Under the pieces are notes generated by a model. That model saw only the letters and a program-made list of their open reading frames with translations. It was not told the origin of the DNA and ran no database searches. Source: Candidatus Parabacteroides intestinigallinarum (GTDB taxonomy: Bacteria > Bacteroidota > Bacteroidia > Bacteroidales > Tannerellaceae). From it: 44,529 bases of DNA. The number at the start of each line of letters is the position of its first letter. Position 1 is the stretch's first letter. The stretch spans positions 1-44,529 of the forward strand of contig DXEN01000022.1 in the NCBI GenBank assembly GCA_019114945.1, in the 5' to 3' direction. A program made the position numbers and the translations under genes. This document shows positions 1 to 8,718 of this stretch, one piece after another.

Positions 1-458
1 TATCCATTGTGGCGGCAGACCATTTGGACGGGCCTATCACCATTGAAGTGCCTGTGCTGGACAACAATTTCAATTATTGGTATATAGGAATAGGCGTGAA
101 ATACAATATCTCTTCCTTATTCAAGAACAACCGAAAGCTGAAACAGGCCCGCTTGAATGTCCGTCAGGCACAGGAACAACACCAGTTGGCGCAAGAGCAA
201 ATAGAGAACGCCGTGCAGGAAGGATATGTGAACTTCCTGACCGCCTTTACCGACTTGCGGACGCAGGAGAACAGCGTGAGGCTGGCTGACGAGAACTACA
301 GCGTGACCGACAACCGCTATAAGAACGAGATGGCGTTGCTGACCGACATGCTGGATGCCAGCAACATGAAGCTCGCCGCCGACTTGGGGTTGGTGGACGC
401 CCGCATCAACATCCTGTACAATTACTACAAGATGAAATACATCACACATACTTTATAA
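1..458 (+). CDS. TolC-like outer-membrane efflux channel, C-terminal part (5' truncated by window)
   Basis: The frame is open from the left edge (first whole codon at base 3) and ends with TAA at 456-458, so only about 150 C-terminal residues are visible. A short strand-like segment (YWYIGIGVKYNISSLF) precedes two long amphipathic helices rich in Gln, Glu, Ala and Arg, the last beta-strand plus alpha-barrel hairpin seen in TolC/OEP-family channels. Such proteins form the trimeric duct that carries substrates through the periplasm and outer membrane. It lies 13 nt ahead of an EmrA-type adaptor and an MFS pump, so it is probably the outer-membrane part of that tripartite exporter. The substrate cannot be read from the sequence. 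Confidence 0.85.
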   Translation, partial: SIVAADHLDGPITIEVPVLDNNFNYWYIGIGVKYNISSLFKNNRKLKQARLNVRQAQEQHQLAQEQIENAVQEGYVNFLTAFTDLRTQENSVRLADENYSVTDNRYKNEMALLTDMLDASNMKLAADLGLVDARINILYNYYKMKYITHTL

Positions 459-471
459 ACTCAAAAATATT

Positions 472-1506
472 ATGATTACAAGAAAGACTAAAAAATTGGT
501 TTACAACATAGTTGTTATCGCGTTGCTGGTTATCGGAATGGTATACGTGTGTTCACGTTTCATCCATTTGGGGAATGTGGAATATACAGACAATGCGCAG
601 GTAAAACAACATATCACTCCCGTCAATACACGGGTGCAGGGCTTCATCAAGAAGATTTATTTCGAGGAATACCAGCCTATACACAAGGGCGACACGTTGC
701 TCGTGATTGAAGACGCGGAGTTCAGATTGCGGTTGGCACAAGCCGAAGCGGACTTGGCAAACGCATTGGCAGGACAACAAGCCACCCATGCCGGGATAGC
801 CACAACAGAAAACAACCTGACCGTCAATGATGCCGGCATCGAGGAAGTCCGTGTGCAGCGGGCTAATGCGGAACGTGAGTTGCAGCGGTACAAAAAACTG
901 TTGGAGGAGGATGCCGTCACCCGTCAGCAATACGACAACATTAAGACGGCATACGATGCCATCAACGCGCGGTATGAGCAGGTGCTTCGCATGAAACATT
1001 CCACATCCTTGACCAAAGAAGAACAGACGCATCGGCTGGGACAAAACGAGGCTGCCATCCGTTTGGCGCAAGCCGCCGTGGATTTGGCTCGTTTGAACCT
1101 ATCTTATACGGTCATAGTCGCTACCTGCGATGGTGTGACCGGACGTAAAGACATCCACGAAGGCCAGTTGGTGCAGCCCGGTCAGACAATGGTGGACATT
1201 GTGGACAATGGCGACTTGTGGGTTATCGCTAACTATCGGGAAACCCAGCTCCCGAACATCAAGGAAGGGGCCGAGGTCACTTTTACGGCCGATGCCGTTC
1301 CGGGCATAACCTATAAAGGTGTAGTGGAATCCATCTCCGATGCCACGGGGGCGGCGTTCTCTTTGATACCGCAAGACAATGCCACCGGGAACTTTGTCAA
1401 AGTGGAGCAGAGAGTCCCCGTCCGCATCCGTCTGCAAGGCAATGATGCGGACAAGGTGAGCCGCTTTCGGGCGGGTTTCAATGTGGAATGTAAAGTGAAA
1501 TACTGA
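472..1506 (+). CDS. HlyD/EmrA-type periplasmic adaptor of MFS efflux pump
   Basis: 344 residues. A single N-terminal membrane helix (about residues 9-28) is followed by a biotinyl-lipoyl-like half domain (about 45-80), a long alpha-helical hairpin rich in Ala, Gln, Glu and Arg (about 85-200), the second lipoyl half (about 205-250) and a beta-barrel domain, the order expected of HlyD/EmrA membrane-fusion proteins. These proteins join an inner-membrane pump to a TolC channel. The gene sits between the channel gene (13-nt gap) and the MFS gene (1-nt gap), so the three are almost certainly one transcription unit. EmrAB-like pumps usually export hydrophobic drugs or fatty acids, but the substrate here is unknown. 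Confidence 0.9.
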   Translation: MITRKTKKLVYNIVVIALLVIGMVYVCSRFIHLGNVEYTDNAQVKQHITPVNTRVQGFIKKIYFEEYQPIHKGDTLLVIEDAEFRLRLAQAEADLANALAGQQATHAGIATTENNLTVNDAGIEEVRVQRANAERELQRYKKLLEEDAVTRQQYDNIKTAYDAINARYEQVLRMKHSTSLTKEEQTHRLGQNEAAIRLAQAAVDLARLNLSYTVIVATCDGVTGRKDIHEGQLVQPGQTMVDIVDNGDLWVIANYRETQLPNIKEGAEVTFTADAVPGITYKGVVESISDATGAAFSLIPQDNATGNFVKVEQRVPVRIRLQGNDADKVSRFRAGFNVECKVKY

Positions 1507-1507
1507 T

Positions 1508-3100
1508 ATGAGCGGAACTGCACAACCCATGCCTTTTTCCATGCCGATGTTCAGGAGTTTTGTTCCTGAACGGATACGGCCTTGGATGTATGTGTTCATA
1601 GCCTTCACCTTTCAATTCTCCGGAGGACTTTATCTGGGCACGCTGAACCAGATGATGGGCGAAACGACCCTGATGCGGAAAGACCTCTTGATGTGCCTCT
1701 ACGCGAACTTGGCAGGGATGGCCATCTATTTCCCTTTGTTGTTCCGCATGAAATTCCGCTTCACCAATAAGACGCTGCTTTGCGGGGCGGCTACCGGTGT
1801 ATTGCTCTGTAATCTGCTTGCGCCGCATATCACTTTTCTTCCGTTGCTTTGGCTGGTATGCTTCATCGAAGGCATGTGCAAGATACAAGGCACGTTTGAA
1901 TGTATGTCGAACATTCAGCTTTGGATGACGCCGACACGGGATTTTACCGTATTCTTTCCGATGCTGCATATTGTCATCTTGGGCAGTATGCAGTTATCCG
2001 ACTTGCTTGCCACTTATCTGATGTATTATTACCATTGGGATTACATGCAATGGTTCATCTGCGGCATCATGATGATAGACTTGCTGATATTGACTGTCTG
2101 CACCCGTCATTTCCGTATGTTCAAGAAGTTTCCTTTGTTTGGCGTAGATTGGCTGGGAGCGGTGCTGTGGGCGATGCTTTTGTTGGAGATTGCTTACCTG
2201 TTCAACTACGGCGATTGGTATGACTGGTGGAACAGTTCGGTAATCTGCCAACTAAGTGTGGTTATCATCGTTACGCTATTTTTCTGCGTCTGGCGGATGT
2301 TGACCATCCGTCACCCGTATTATGAACCGAAAATGTGGACATACCGCCATCTGTTGCCCGTATTCATCCTGATTACACTGGTAGAAATGTTCCTTGCCAC
2401 AGAACATGTGCTGGAAGAAGTCTATTTGGAGGAGGTGATGCACTATGGCACGATGACAAGCGTACAATTGGACTGGCCCGCGCTGGTGGGGGTATTGGCC
2501 GGATGCCTGTTTGCCTATTGGTGGATGCACATAAGGCGGTTCAATTATCTGCGGCTGATTATCATAGGACTTGGAGGGATCATATGCTATTTGTTGGGAA
2601 ACTATTTCTTAATCTCATCCGACATTCATATCTCACAACTCTATCTGCCGATATTCTGTCGTGGTTTTGCCTACGCCGTGCTTAGTGCCACGTTCATGAC
2701 TTGTCTGGAAGAGATTATGAGCTTCCAGCATTTCTTTCAGGCGTTGTCGGTATTCAATATGCTGCACATGGTCATGGGCGGCGTAGTCGGAGCGGCGATT
2801 TACACACGAGGATTGGCTTATTATCTTCCCGACAATATGGCACGTTATGGAGCTGCCATAAACAACGTGGTTTCCAGCCGGATGTTAATCAACATACCAC
2901 ACTATATGGAAACATTCATGTCGCAGATGACTGAAATCAGCGTCAAGCAAATCTACGGATGGACGGCATACGCTTGCGTCTTCCTCTTCTTGCTGTTCCT
3001 GCTGTATGACGCACCGATACGGCGAGAACTAAAACAGATACCGAGTTGGCAGAAAATCAGGAAAATGGTAGCCGAATCTTTCGCTGGTAAGAATAAATAA
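1508..3100 (+). CDS. MFS efflux transporter, EmrB/DHA2-like, 14 TM
   Basis: 530 residues, very hydrophobic, with about 14 predicted membrane helices between residue 25 and 505, the length and topology of EmrB-like DHA2 drug:proton antiporters. The start ATG at 1508 lies 1 nt after the stop of the adaptor gene, implying translational coupling. The conserved DHA2 signatures are weak by eye (the cytoplasmic loop near RMKFRFTNK is a poor motif A), so family placement rests on topology and on the adaptor and TolC partners. It is the last gene of the operon; its stop is followed after 5 nt by a 23-bp tandem repeat array. Confidence 0.85.
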   Translation: MSGTAQPMPFSMPMFRSFVPERIRPWMYVFIAFTFQFSGGLYLGTLNQMMGETTLMRKDLLMCLYANLAGMAIYFPLLFRMKFRFTNKTLLCGAATGVLLCNLLAPHITFLPLLWLVCFIEGMCKIQGTFECMSNIQLWMTPTRDFTVFFPMLHIVILGSMQLSDLLATYLMYYYHWDYMQWFICGIMMIDLLILTVCTRHFRMFKKFPLFGVDWLGAVLWAMLLLEIAYLFNYGDWYDWWNSSVICQLSVVIIVTLFFCVWRMLTIRHPYYEPKMWTYRHLLPVFILITLVEMFLATEHVLEEVYLEEVMHYGTMTSVQLDWPALVGVLAGCLFAYWWMHIRRFNYLRLIIIGLGGIICYLLGNYFLISSDIHISQLYLPIFCRGFAYAVLSATFMTCLEEIMSFQHFFQALSVFNMLHMVMGGVVGAAIYTRGLAYYLPDNMARYGAAINNVVSSRMLINIPHYMETFMSQMTEISVKQIYGWTAYACVFLFLLFLLYDAPIRRELKQIPSWQKIRKMVAESFAGKNK

Positions 3101-3105
3101 GAACA

Positions 3106-3174
3106 GGCAATATAAGTTTATCAGGATGGGCAGTATAAGCACCTCATAATGGGCAATATTAGAGACTCATAACG
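3106..3174 (+). repeat. 23-bp tandem repeat array, three units (family A, copy 1)
   Basis: Three consecutive 23-bp units start at 3106, 3129 and 3152. They share GGCARTATWA at the 5' end and CTCATAA-like bases toward the 3' end, with a variable middle. The same unit, with the same period, recurs at 33455-33546. The array begins 5 nt after the MFS stop and lies between convergent genes. The period is not a multiple of 3 and no ORF uses it. Confidence 0.8.
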
Positions 3175-3204
3175 CCTATTATCAAAAAGAGACGACACCG
3201 GCCG

Positions 3205-3254
3205 TATGGAAAAAAGAACGAGGGTGTGCCCACCTAATGACAGACACACCCTCG
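3205..3254 (-). terminator. Rho-independent terminator of guaA
   Basis: Bases 3219-3228 (CGAGGGTGTG) and 3245-3254 (CACACCCTCG) are exact 10-bp inverted repeats. Read on the minus strand, the stem is followed by a T-rich tract ending in TTTTTT. It lies 15 nt past the guaA stop. Confidence 0.8.
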
Positions 3255-3269
3255 CCTTCTTCCAAAGAA

Positions 3270-4790
3270 CTACTCCCACTCGATCGTCGCGGGTGGTTTC
3301 GAGCTGATATCATAGACGACGCGATTCACGCCTTTTACCTTATTGATAATCTCGTTGGAGACCTTCGCGAGGAACTCGTAAGGCAGTTGCGCCCAATCGG
3401 CGGTCATGGCATCGGTCGAGGTCACGGCACGCAACGCCACGGCATTCTCGTACGTACGCTCATCGCCCATCACGCCCACCGAGCGGATTGGCAACAGGAT
3501 CACGCCCGCTTGCCAAATCTTGTCGTACAATCCCCACTCACGCATCAAGGTCATGTAGATATCATCCGCGTCTTGCAAGATCCGCACCTTCTCCGGCGTA
3601 ATGTCGCCCAGGATACGGATGCCCAATCCCGGTCCCGGGAAAGGATGGCGCTTAATCAGGTTCGGCTGCATTCCCAACTCCATACCGACACGGCGCACCT
3701 CGTCCTTGAACAACAAGCGAAGCGGCTCCACCAGCTTTAGGTTCATCTTCTCGGGCAGTCCGCCCACGTTGTGATGGCTCTTGATAACCGTACCCGTGAT
3801 GGAAAGCGACTCGATCACGTCCGGATAGATCGTGCCTTGCCCCAGCCACTTGATATCTTTCAGCTTACGGGCCTCCTCGTCGAACACGTCGATGAAGCCC
3901 TTACCGATAATCTTACGTTTCTTCTCCGGCTCGGTCACGCCCGCCAACTCCTTATAGAATTTCTCCTTCGCGTTCACGCCGATCACGTTCAAGCCCAGAT
4001 GCTCATAATCCCTCATCACGTTCTCGAACTCGTTCTTCCGCAACAAGCCATGATCCACGAAAATACACGTCAGGTTCTTCCCGATAGCCTTATTCAGCAA
4101 CACGGCCGTCACCGAGGAATCCACGCCGCCCGACAACGCCAAGATTACCTTATCGTCACCCAGCTTCTGCTTCAGCTCCGCCACGGTAGACTCGATAAAC
4201 GAGGCGGGCGTCCAGTCCTTCGCGCATCCGCAAATATTCAGGAAGTTGTCCAGCAACTTCGTCCCATCCGTCGTATGGAACACCTCCGGATGGAATTGTA
4301 CGCCCCACGTTTTCTCGCCTTTCACATGATAAGCGGCCGCTTTCACGTCGTCCGTGCTCGCTATGATCGAAAAGTCCTCCGGCAATACCGTAATCGTATC
4401 CCCGTGCGACATCCATATCTGCGAACCTACCGGAATGCCTTTCAGCAACTCATCCCCGGCATCGACATACGACAAATTGGCACGTCCATACTCGCGGGAA
4501 TCCGCCGGTTCCACACTACCTCCAGAGGCATACGCTAAGAATTGCGCCCCATAGCAGATTCCCAACACCGGATATTTCCCCCGGATCTCGCTCAAGTCCG
4601 CCTTAAAGGCATTCTTGTCGTACACGGAATAAGGGCTCCCGGAAAGGATTACGCCCTTCACATCCGTGGCGCCATGCGGGAATTTGTTGTAAGGCACGAT
4701 CTCGCAATACATATTCAGCTCCCTGACCCTGCGGCCAATAAGCTGAGTTGTCTGCGAGCCAAAATCAAGAATAATAAGTCTCTCGTGCAT
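3270..4790 (-). CDS. guaA: GMP synthase (glutamine-hydrolysing)
   Basis: 506 residues, the normal length for the single-chain enzyme that converts XMP, glutamine and ATP to GMP in purine synthesis. The N-terminal class I glutamine amidotransferase domain has its nucleophile at Cys79 (GICYGAQ) and His167/Glu169 (FHPEV). The ATP-pyrophosphatase domain carries the P-loop SGGVDSS at 220-226. The C-terminal dimerisation domain ends in the expected PPATIEWE. The start ATG at 4790 has a leader of about 29 nt from a clear -7 box at 4826-4833. It is a single-gene unit with its own promoter and terminator. Confidence 0.98.
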   Translation of the reverse strand: MHERLIILDFGSQTTQLIGRRVRELNMYCEIVPYNKFPHGATDVKGVILSGSPYSVYDKNAFKADLSEIRGKYPVLGICYGAQFLAYASGGSVEPADSREYGRANLSYVDAGDELLKGIPVGSQIWMSHGDTITVLPEDFSIIASTDDVKAAAYHVKGEKTWGVQFHPEVFHTTDGTKLLDNFLNICGCAKDWTPASFIESTVAELKQKLGDDKVILALSGGVDSSVTAVLLNKAIGKNLTCIFVDHGLLRKNEFENVMRDYEHLGLNVIGVNAKEKFYKELAGVTEPEKKRKIIGKGFIDVFDEEARKLKDIKWLGQGTIYPDVIESLSITGTVIKSHHNVGGLPEKMNLKLVEPLRLLFKDEVRRVGMELGMQPNLIKRHPFPGPGLGIRILGDITPEKVRILQDADDIYMTLMREWGLYDKIWQAGVILLPIRSVGVMGDERTYENAVALRAVTSTDAMTADWAQLPYEFLAKVSNEIINKVKGVNRVVYDISSKPPATIEWE

Positions 4791-4825
4791 GCGATAATAA
4801 TATGATTAATTTAATTGAGTAATCG

Positions 4826-4833
4826 CGAAGGTA
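4826..4833 (-). promoter_or_regulatory. -7 promoter box of guaA
   Basis: The minus strand reads TACCTTCG, matching the Bacteroidetes -7 consensus TAnnTTTG with one change. The predicted transcript start is near 4819, 29 nt before the guaA ATG. The box lies just past the stop of the upstream FHA gene. Confidence 0.6.
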
Positions 4834-4841
4834 ACAATAAA

Positions 4842-5384
4842 TTATGAATCCTCCATCTCATCCGGGTTCGCCGAACGCAAAATAAACGTCGTGGCACCGA
4901 TCGTCACGATCTCGCCCCCATCGATACGAACCCGCTCTTTCTTCCCCACCAGCGTATTCCGGATGAATGTCCCTGTCAGGCTGGGGAAATCGCGCAGCGT
5001 ATAGATAAACCGTCCGCCGGCATCCTGCCGCACGTTAATCACGCAATGCTTCCGCCCCATACTCGGATCGCTCGTAACGATCGGGACATCCACGCCATCC
5101 GTATCCTTATTCTTCCGCCCGATCACGTTATCGCCCAACCTCAGCGGAAGTTCTTGCTTATAGGCGAACGCGTTCTCGATCACCCCGATAGAACCACAAG
5201 GAATCTCCGGCTCTATCGCCTCACGCTCTTCCTCTTCCGCGGGCCTCGCCTCTTTCCTGCCCAATTTCACCTTAAACCGGGCGCCACACCGCGGGCATAG
5301 GAAAGCCAGCACCTTCCCTTCCGGGTATTTCGACTCGTCAAAAGAAAGCGGCTGCGCGCATTTCGGACAAAACACCTTTTTCAT
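4842..5384 (-). CDS. Zinc-ribbon plus FHA-domain protein
   Basis: The chosen start (5384) gives 180 residues beginning MKKVFCPKCAQP; an in-frame ATG at 5411 would add nine residues (MINPLNPRE). The later start is preferred because the protein then begins directly with the zinc ribbon and has a purine-rich GAGAGA upstream. The N-terminus holds CPKC and CPRC pairs about 25 residues apart, a small zinc-binding domain. The C-terminal half has the FHA signature (IGRK near the start, then PSMGRKHCVI), the phosphothreonine-peptide recognition fold. The gene ends a MATE-aguA-aguB operon, and the upstream stop overlaps the ATG at 5411. No kinase is nearby and its partner is unknown. Confidence 0.85.
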   Translation of the reverse strand: MKKVFCPKCAQPLSFDESKYPEGKVLAFLCPRCGARFKVKLGRKEARPAEEEEREAIEPEIPCGSIGVIENAFAYKQELPLRLGDNVIGRKNKDTDGVDVPIVTSDPSMGRKHCVINVRQDAGGRFIYTLRDFPSLTGTFIRNTLVGKKERVRIDGGEIVTIGATTFILRSANPDEMEDS

Positions 5385-5403
5385 TTCTCTCGGATTTAGG
5401 GGA

Positions 5404-6282
5404 TTAATCATTTAAGAAACGTTTCGTCAAGCCCTCGAAGGCATCGATACGACGGTCGCGGAAGAAAGGCCACCAACGACGGACATTCTCCGAGCGCTTC
5501 TTGTCGACCTCTACCACACGTACCTCCTCGGCATCGTTCGGGAATACCGTCAGCAACTCACCCTGCGGCCCAGCCACGAAACTATTTCCCCAGAATTGGA
5601 TACCGTTCGTCTGCCCGGAAGGATCCGCCTCGTGCCCCGTCCGATTCACGGTTATCACAGGAAGCCCGTTCGCCACGGCGTGCCCGCGCTGCACCGTCAC
5701 CCACGCATCCAACTGACGCCATTTCTCCTCCTCCGTATCGCTACTCTCCCAGCCGATCGCCGTTGGATAAATCAACAATTCCGCCCCACGCATCGCCATC
5801 AAGCGGGCCGCCTCCGGGTACCATTGATCCCAGCAGACCAACACGCCCAGACGTCCCACGGAGGTATCAATCGGCTCGAAACCTAAATCACCGGGAGTAA
5901 AATAGAACTTCTCGTAATACGCCGGGTCGTCGGGGATGTGCATCTTACGATATTTACCGGCGATTGTCCCGTCTTTCTCCAGCACGACCGCCGTGTTGTG
6001 ATACAACCCCGGCGCCCGCCTCTCGAAAAGAGAAAGCACGAGAACTACGCCCAACTCCCTCGCCAACGCGCCAAACTCCTCGGTGGAAGGACCGGGTATC
6101 GGCTCCGCCTGGTCGAAGCACGCGGTATCCTCCACTTGGCAGAAATACAAGCCATTGTGTAACTCTTGCAAGACAACCAGCTCCGCCCCTTCCGAAGCGG
6201 CCTTCCGGATACCCGCCCGCAATCTCGTTCTATTATCCGCCCGATCGGCGGTATTGTTTTGCTGTACTAAACCTATTTTCAT
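5404..6282 (-). CDS. aguB: N-carbamoylputrescine amidase (nitrilase superfamily)
   Basis: 292 residues from the ATG at 6282, which follows AAAAAAGAAACG; an in-frame ATG at 6303 would add MSYKKET and overlap the upstream gene. The carbon-nitrogen hydrolase triad is visible: Glu40 (LQELHN), Lys113 (YRKMHIPDD) and Cys150 (VCWDQWYPEAAR). The DQWYPE context after the Cys is typical of N-carbamoylputrescine amidases, which release putrescine, CO2 and ammonia. The immediately upstream gene is agmatine deiminase, which makes the substrate, so the two form the agmatine-to-putrescine branch. Expected to be cytosolic, as no signal peptide is seen. Confidence 0.93.
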   Translation of the reverse strand: MKIGLVQQNNTADRADNRTRLRAGIRKAASEGAELVVLQELHNGLYFCQVEDTACFDQAEPIPGPSTEEFGALARELGVVLVLSLFERRAPGLYHNTAVVLEKDGTIAGKYRKMHIPDDPAYYEKFYFTPGDLGFEPIDTSVGRLGVLVCWDQWYPEAARLMAMRGAELLIYPTAIGWESSDTEEEKWRQLDAWVTVQRGHAVANGLPVITVNRTGHEADPSGQTNGIQFWGNSFVAGPQGELLTVFPNDAEEVRVVEVDKKRSENVRRWWPFFRDRRIDAFEGLTKRFLND

Positions 6283-6292
6283 CGTTTCTTTT

Positions 6293-7321
6293 TTATAAGA
6301 CAAACCCTTCCGGATATTGCATCGTCACGCAATGCAGGGAACCGTGTTGCTTAATCAACGGACGGCAATCGATGCCGACAATCTCCCGTCCCGGGAAGGC
6401 TTTCCGTAAAGCTTCCCGAGCGATCTCGTCTTTCGGGGAATCGTAAAACGGAAGCAAAACCGCCCCGTTCATAATCAGGAAATTGGCATAGGTAGCGGGC
6501 AAACGCTCGCCTTTCCATTCCACCTTATCCGCCATCGGCAACGGAATCAACTGATAAGGCTCTCTATTCACCCGAGTGAACGCGCGAAGCTCCTCCTCCA
6601 TCTCGCGCAACTCCGCGTAATGCTCATCGTCCGGATCCTCGCAACGAACATACGCGATCGTATCCTCGCTACAAAAACGCGCCAACGTATCCACGTGGCT
6701 ATCCGTATCGTCGCCCGCCAAGTAGCCACTCTGGATCCAAAGGATACGCTTCAAGCCAAACACGTCTTTCAAGTAACGCTCCAGCTCCTCCTGCCGCAGA
6801 TACTCGTTACGGTTCACGGAAGCCAGGCACTCGACCGTCGCCATCAACGTGCCTTGCCCGTCCGACTCGACGCTGCCTCCCTCCAACACGAAAGGTTGCA
6901 TATTAGAGACAACCACCTCATCCGAGAAGGTGCCCGTCCGGTACAACTCGCGAGTTATCAAATTATCGAAGCAAGCCGGGTACTTCATGCCCCAACCGTT
7001 AAACACGAAGTCGTACACCACGGGCGTCCCCTCGTCGAAGACAGAGATACCCCCATGGTCGCGCGCCCACGTATCGTTCGTATCCATCACACGGAAAACG
7101 ACCCGACTGTCGTCCACCTCTCCTAACTGTTTCCTTACGGCCTCCTCGTCCTTACAGACGATTAATAACTTCTCCCGTTTCATGACCTCCCTCGCGATCG
7201 CCACGAAACAAGGAATCACCTCATCCAATATCGGCGCCCAGTCCGTATCCTCGTGCGGCCACGTAAGCTGCACGGCACTCTGCGGATACCACTCCGCGGG
7301 AAACACGATCGTAGATTCCAT
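6293..7321 (-). CDS. aguA: Agmatine deiminase
   Basis: 342 residues, matching the peptidyl-arginine-deiminase/agmatine deiminase family. Visible signatures are the N-terminal FPAEW and WPHED, TNDTWARDHG in the middle, and the catalytic Cys331 near the C-terminus (GSLHCVTMQ). The enzyme hydrolyses agmatine to N-carbamoylputrescine and ammonia in the cytosol. It lies 4 nt after the MATE gene stop and runs into aguB, so the pair works in sequence and is probably cotranscribed from the promoter ahead of the MATE gene. Confidence 0.95.
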   Translation of the reverse strand: MESTIVFPAEWYPQSAVQLTWPHEDTDWAPILDEVIPCFVAIAREVMKREKLLIVCKDEEAVRKQLGEVDDSRVVFRVMDTNDTWARDHGGISVFDEGTPVVYDFVFNGWGMKYPACFDNLITRELYRTGTFSDEVVVSNMQPFVLEGGSVESDGQGTLMATVECLASVNRNEYLRQEELERYLKDVFGLKRILWIQSGYLAGDDTDSHVDTLARFCSEDTIAYVRCEDPDDEHYAELREMEEELRAFTRVNREPYQLIPLPMADKVEWKGERLPATYANFLIMNGAVLLPFYDSPKDEIAREALRKAFPGREIVGIDCRPLIKQHGSLHCVTMQYPEGFVL

Positions 7322-7325
7322 GCTA

Positions 7326-8678
7326 TTATGCTTTTTCGTTAGAGAATTTCTTAAATTGCCTTACCAATAACACAGCCGTCACGATAGCCGCCACCAAGTC
7401 GGATATCGGCATACTGACCCACACGCCCAACGCTCCCAGCCACATCGGCAATACAATCAAGCAAGGGATCAAGAAGATAAGCTGACGCGTCAACGACAGG
7501 AAAATAGCCTGCTTCGACATACCGATGGAAAGGAAGAAGTTGGAGGCCACCATCTGGAAACCCACGACAGGAAAGACCGCGAACACGACACGCAAGCCAT
7601 ACATGGAAATATCGATCAACTCAGCGTCGGTCGTAAACATCCGGATAATCCAGGCGGGCACCAACTCACAAAGCAAGAAGCCGGTCGTCGCCACACCCGT
7701 CGCCCAACGCATGGTCAGGCCCGTCACCTCTTTCACCCTCGGGAACAGGCGAGCGCCGTAATTGTAACCGGCTATCGGCTGCATACCCTGATTGAATCCC
7801 ATAATAATCATCACGAACAAGAACGAGATGCGGTTGACAATACCGTACGCGCCAATCGCCATATCTCCACCGTGCTCTTTCAATCCCCGGTTGATCAATA
7901 TCACAATCAGGCAAGCGCACAAGTTCATCAAGAAAGGAGAAAGACCGATCGCCAGAACGCCCTTGACAATATCCGGACGCAATTTATAAATATCCTTCTG
8001 GAAATGCAGGAGCTGTTTCGGATTCGAAAAATGGATCAACTGCCATACCAGCGAGATAACCTGCGAAATGACCGTCGCCCAGGCGGAACCTTCGATTCCC
8101 CATCCAAAGCCAAAGATGAACAATGGATTCAACGCGCAATTAATCACGACGGACAAGAGCGTGGCGTACATCGCCATACGCGGGAAACCGCACGACCGGA
8201 GCACGGAGTTCAAACCCAGATAAAGGTGCGTGATCACGTTGCCATACAAGATAATCCGCATATAATCGCGAGCATATGGAATCGTATGCTCGCTCGCCCC
8301 GAAGAAATAGAGTACCGGATCCAGGAAAACCAAGAAAACAGCCGTAAACAGGATTCCCAAGACCACGTTCAGCACCAACACATTACCCAACACGTCATTC
8401 GCGCCCTGATAATCCTTTTGCCCCAACTTGACCGCCACGAGCGTGGAAGCTCCCACGCCCACCAGCGAGCCAAAAGCGGCGGCAAGGTTCATCAACGGGA
8501 ATGTCAACGCCAAGCCCGAGATCGCCAACGCGCCCACTCCATGACCGATGAAAATACTATCGACCATATTATATAAGGAGGAGGCCGTCATGGCGATAAT
8601 CGCAGGGATCGCATACTGCGCGAGCAGCTTACCGATCGGCTCGGTTCCTAATACCAATGGAGAATTTTCTTTTGCCAT
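7326..8678 (-). CDS. MATE family efflux transporter (polyamine operon)
   Basis: 450 residues with about 12 hydrophobic helices in two repeated halves. The N-terminal segment (IIAMTASSLYNMVDSIFIGHGVG) is the MATE signature. MATE proteins export organic cations or other compounds in exchange for Na+ or H+. The gene is first in an operon with aguA and aguB, so export of a polyamine or agmatine is an attractive guess, but nothing in the sequence fixes the substrate. The start is secure because the next Met is residue 30, inside the first helix. The -7 box ends only 4 nt before the ATG, so the transcript may have no 5' leader. Confidence 0.93.
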   Translation of the reverse strand: MAKENSPLVLGTEPIGKLLAQYAIPAIIAMTASSLYNMVDSIFIGHGVGALAISGLALTFPLMNLAAAFGSLVGVGASTLVAVKLGQKDYQGANDVLGNVLVLNVVLGILFTAVFLVFLDPVLYFFGASEHTIPYARDYMRIILYGNVITHLYLGLNSVLRSCGFPRMAMYATLLSVVINCALNPLFIFGFGWGIEGSAWATVISQVISLVWQLIHFSNPKQLLHFQKDIYKLRPDIVKGVLAIGLSPFLMNLCACLIVILINRGLKEHGGDMAIGAYGIVNRISFLFVMIIMGFNQGMQPIAGYNYGARLFPRVKEVTGLTMRWATGVATTGFLLCELVPAWIIRMFTTDAELIDISMYGLRVVFAVFPVVGFQMVASNFFLSIGMSKQAIFLSLTRQLIFLIPCLIVLPMWLGALGVWVSMPISDLVAAIVTAVLLVRQFKKFSNEKA

Positions 8679-8682
8679 GCCG

Positions 8683-8690
8683 CGAAGGTA
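8683..8690 (-). promoter_or_regulatory. -7 box of the MATE-aguAB-FHA operon
   Basis: The minus strand reads TACCTTCG, followed by CGGC and then the ATG at 8678. Since transcription normally starts 5 to 8 nt after this box, the mRNA would begin at or next to the start codon. Confidence 0.6.
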
Positions 8691-8718
8691 CGGATTTATC
8701 GGTTAGCACCCAACAAAA

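Noticed and set aside
3771-4538. 255-residue ORF opposite guaA
   Set aside because: guaA is unambiguous on the minus strand and the antisense reading has no recognisable domain.
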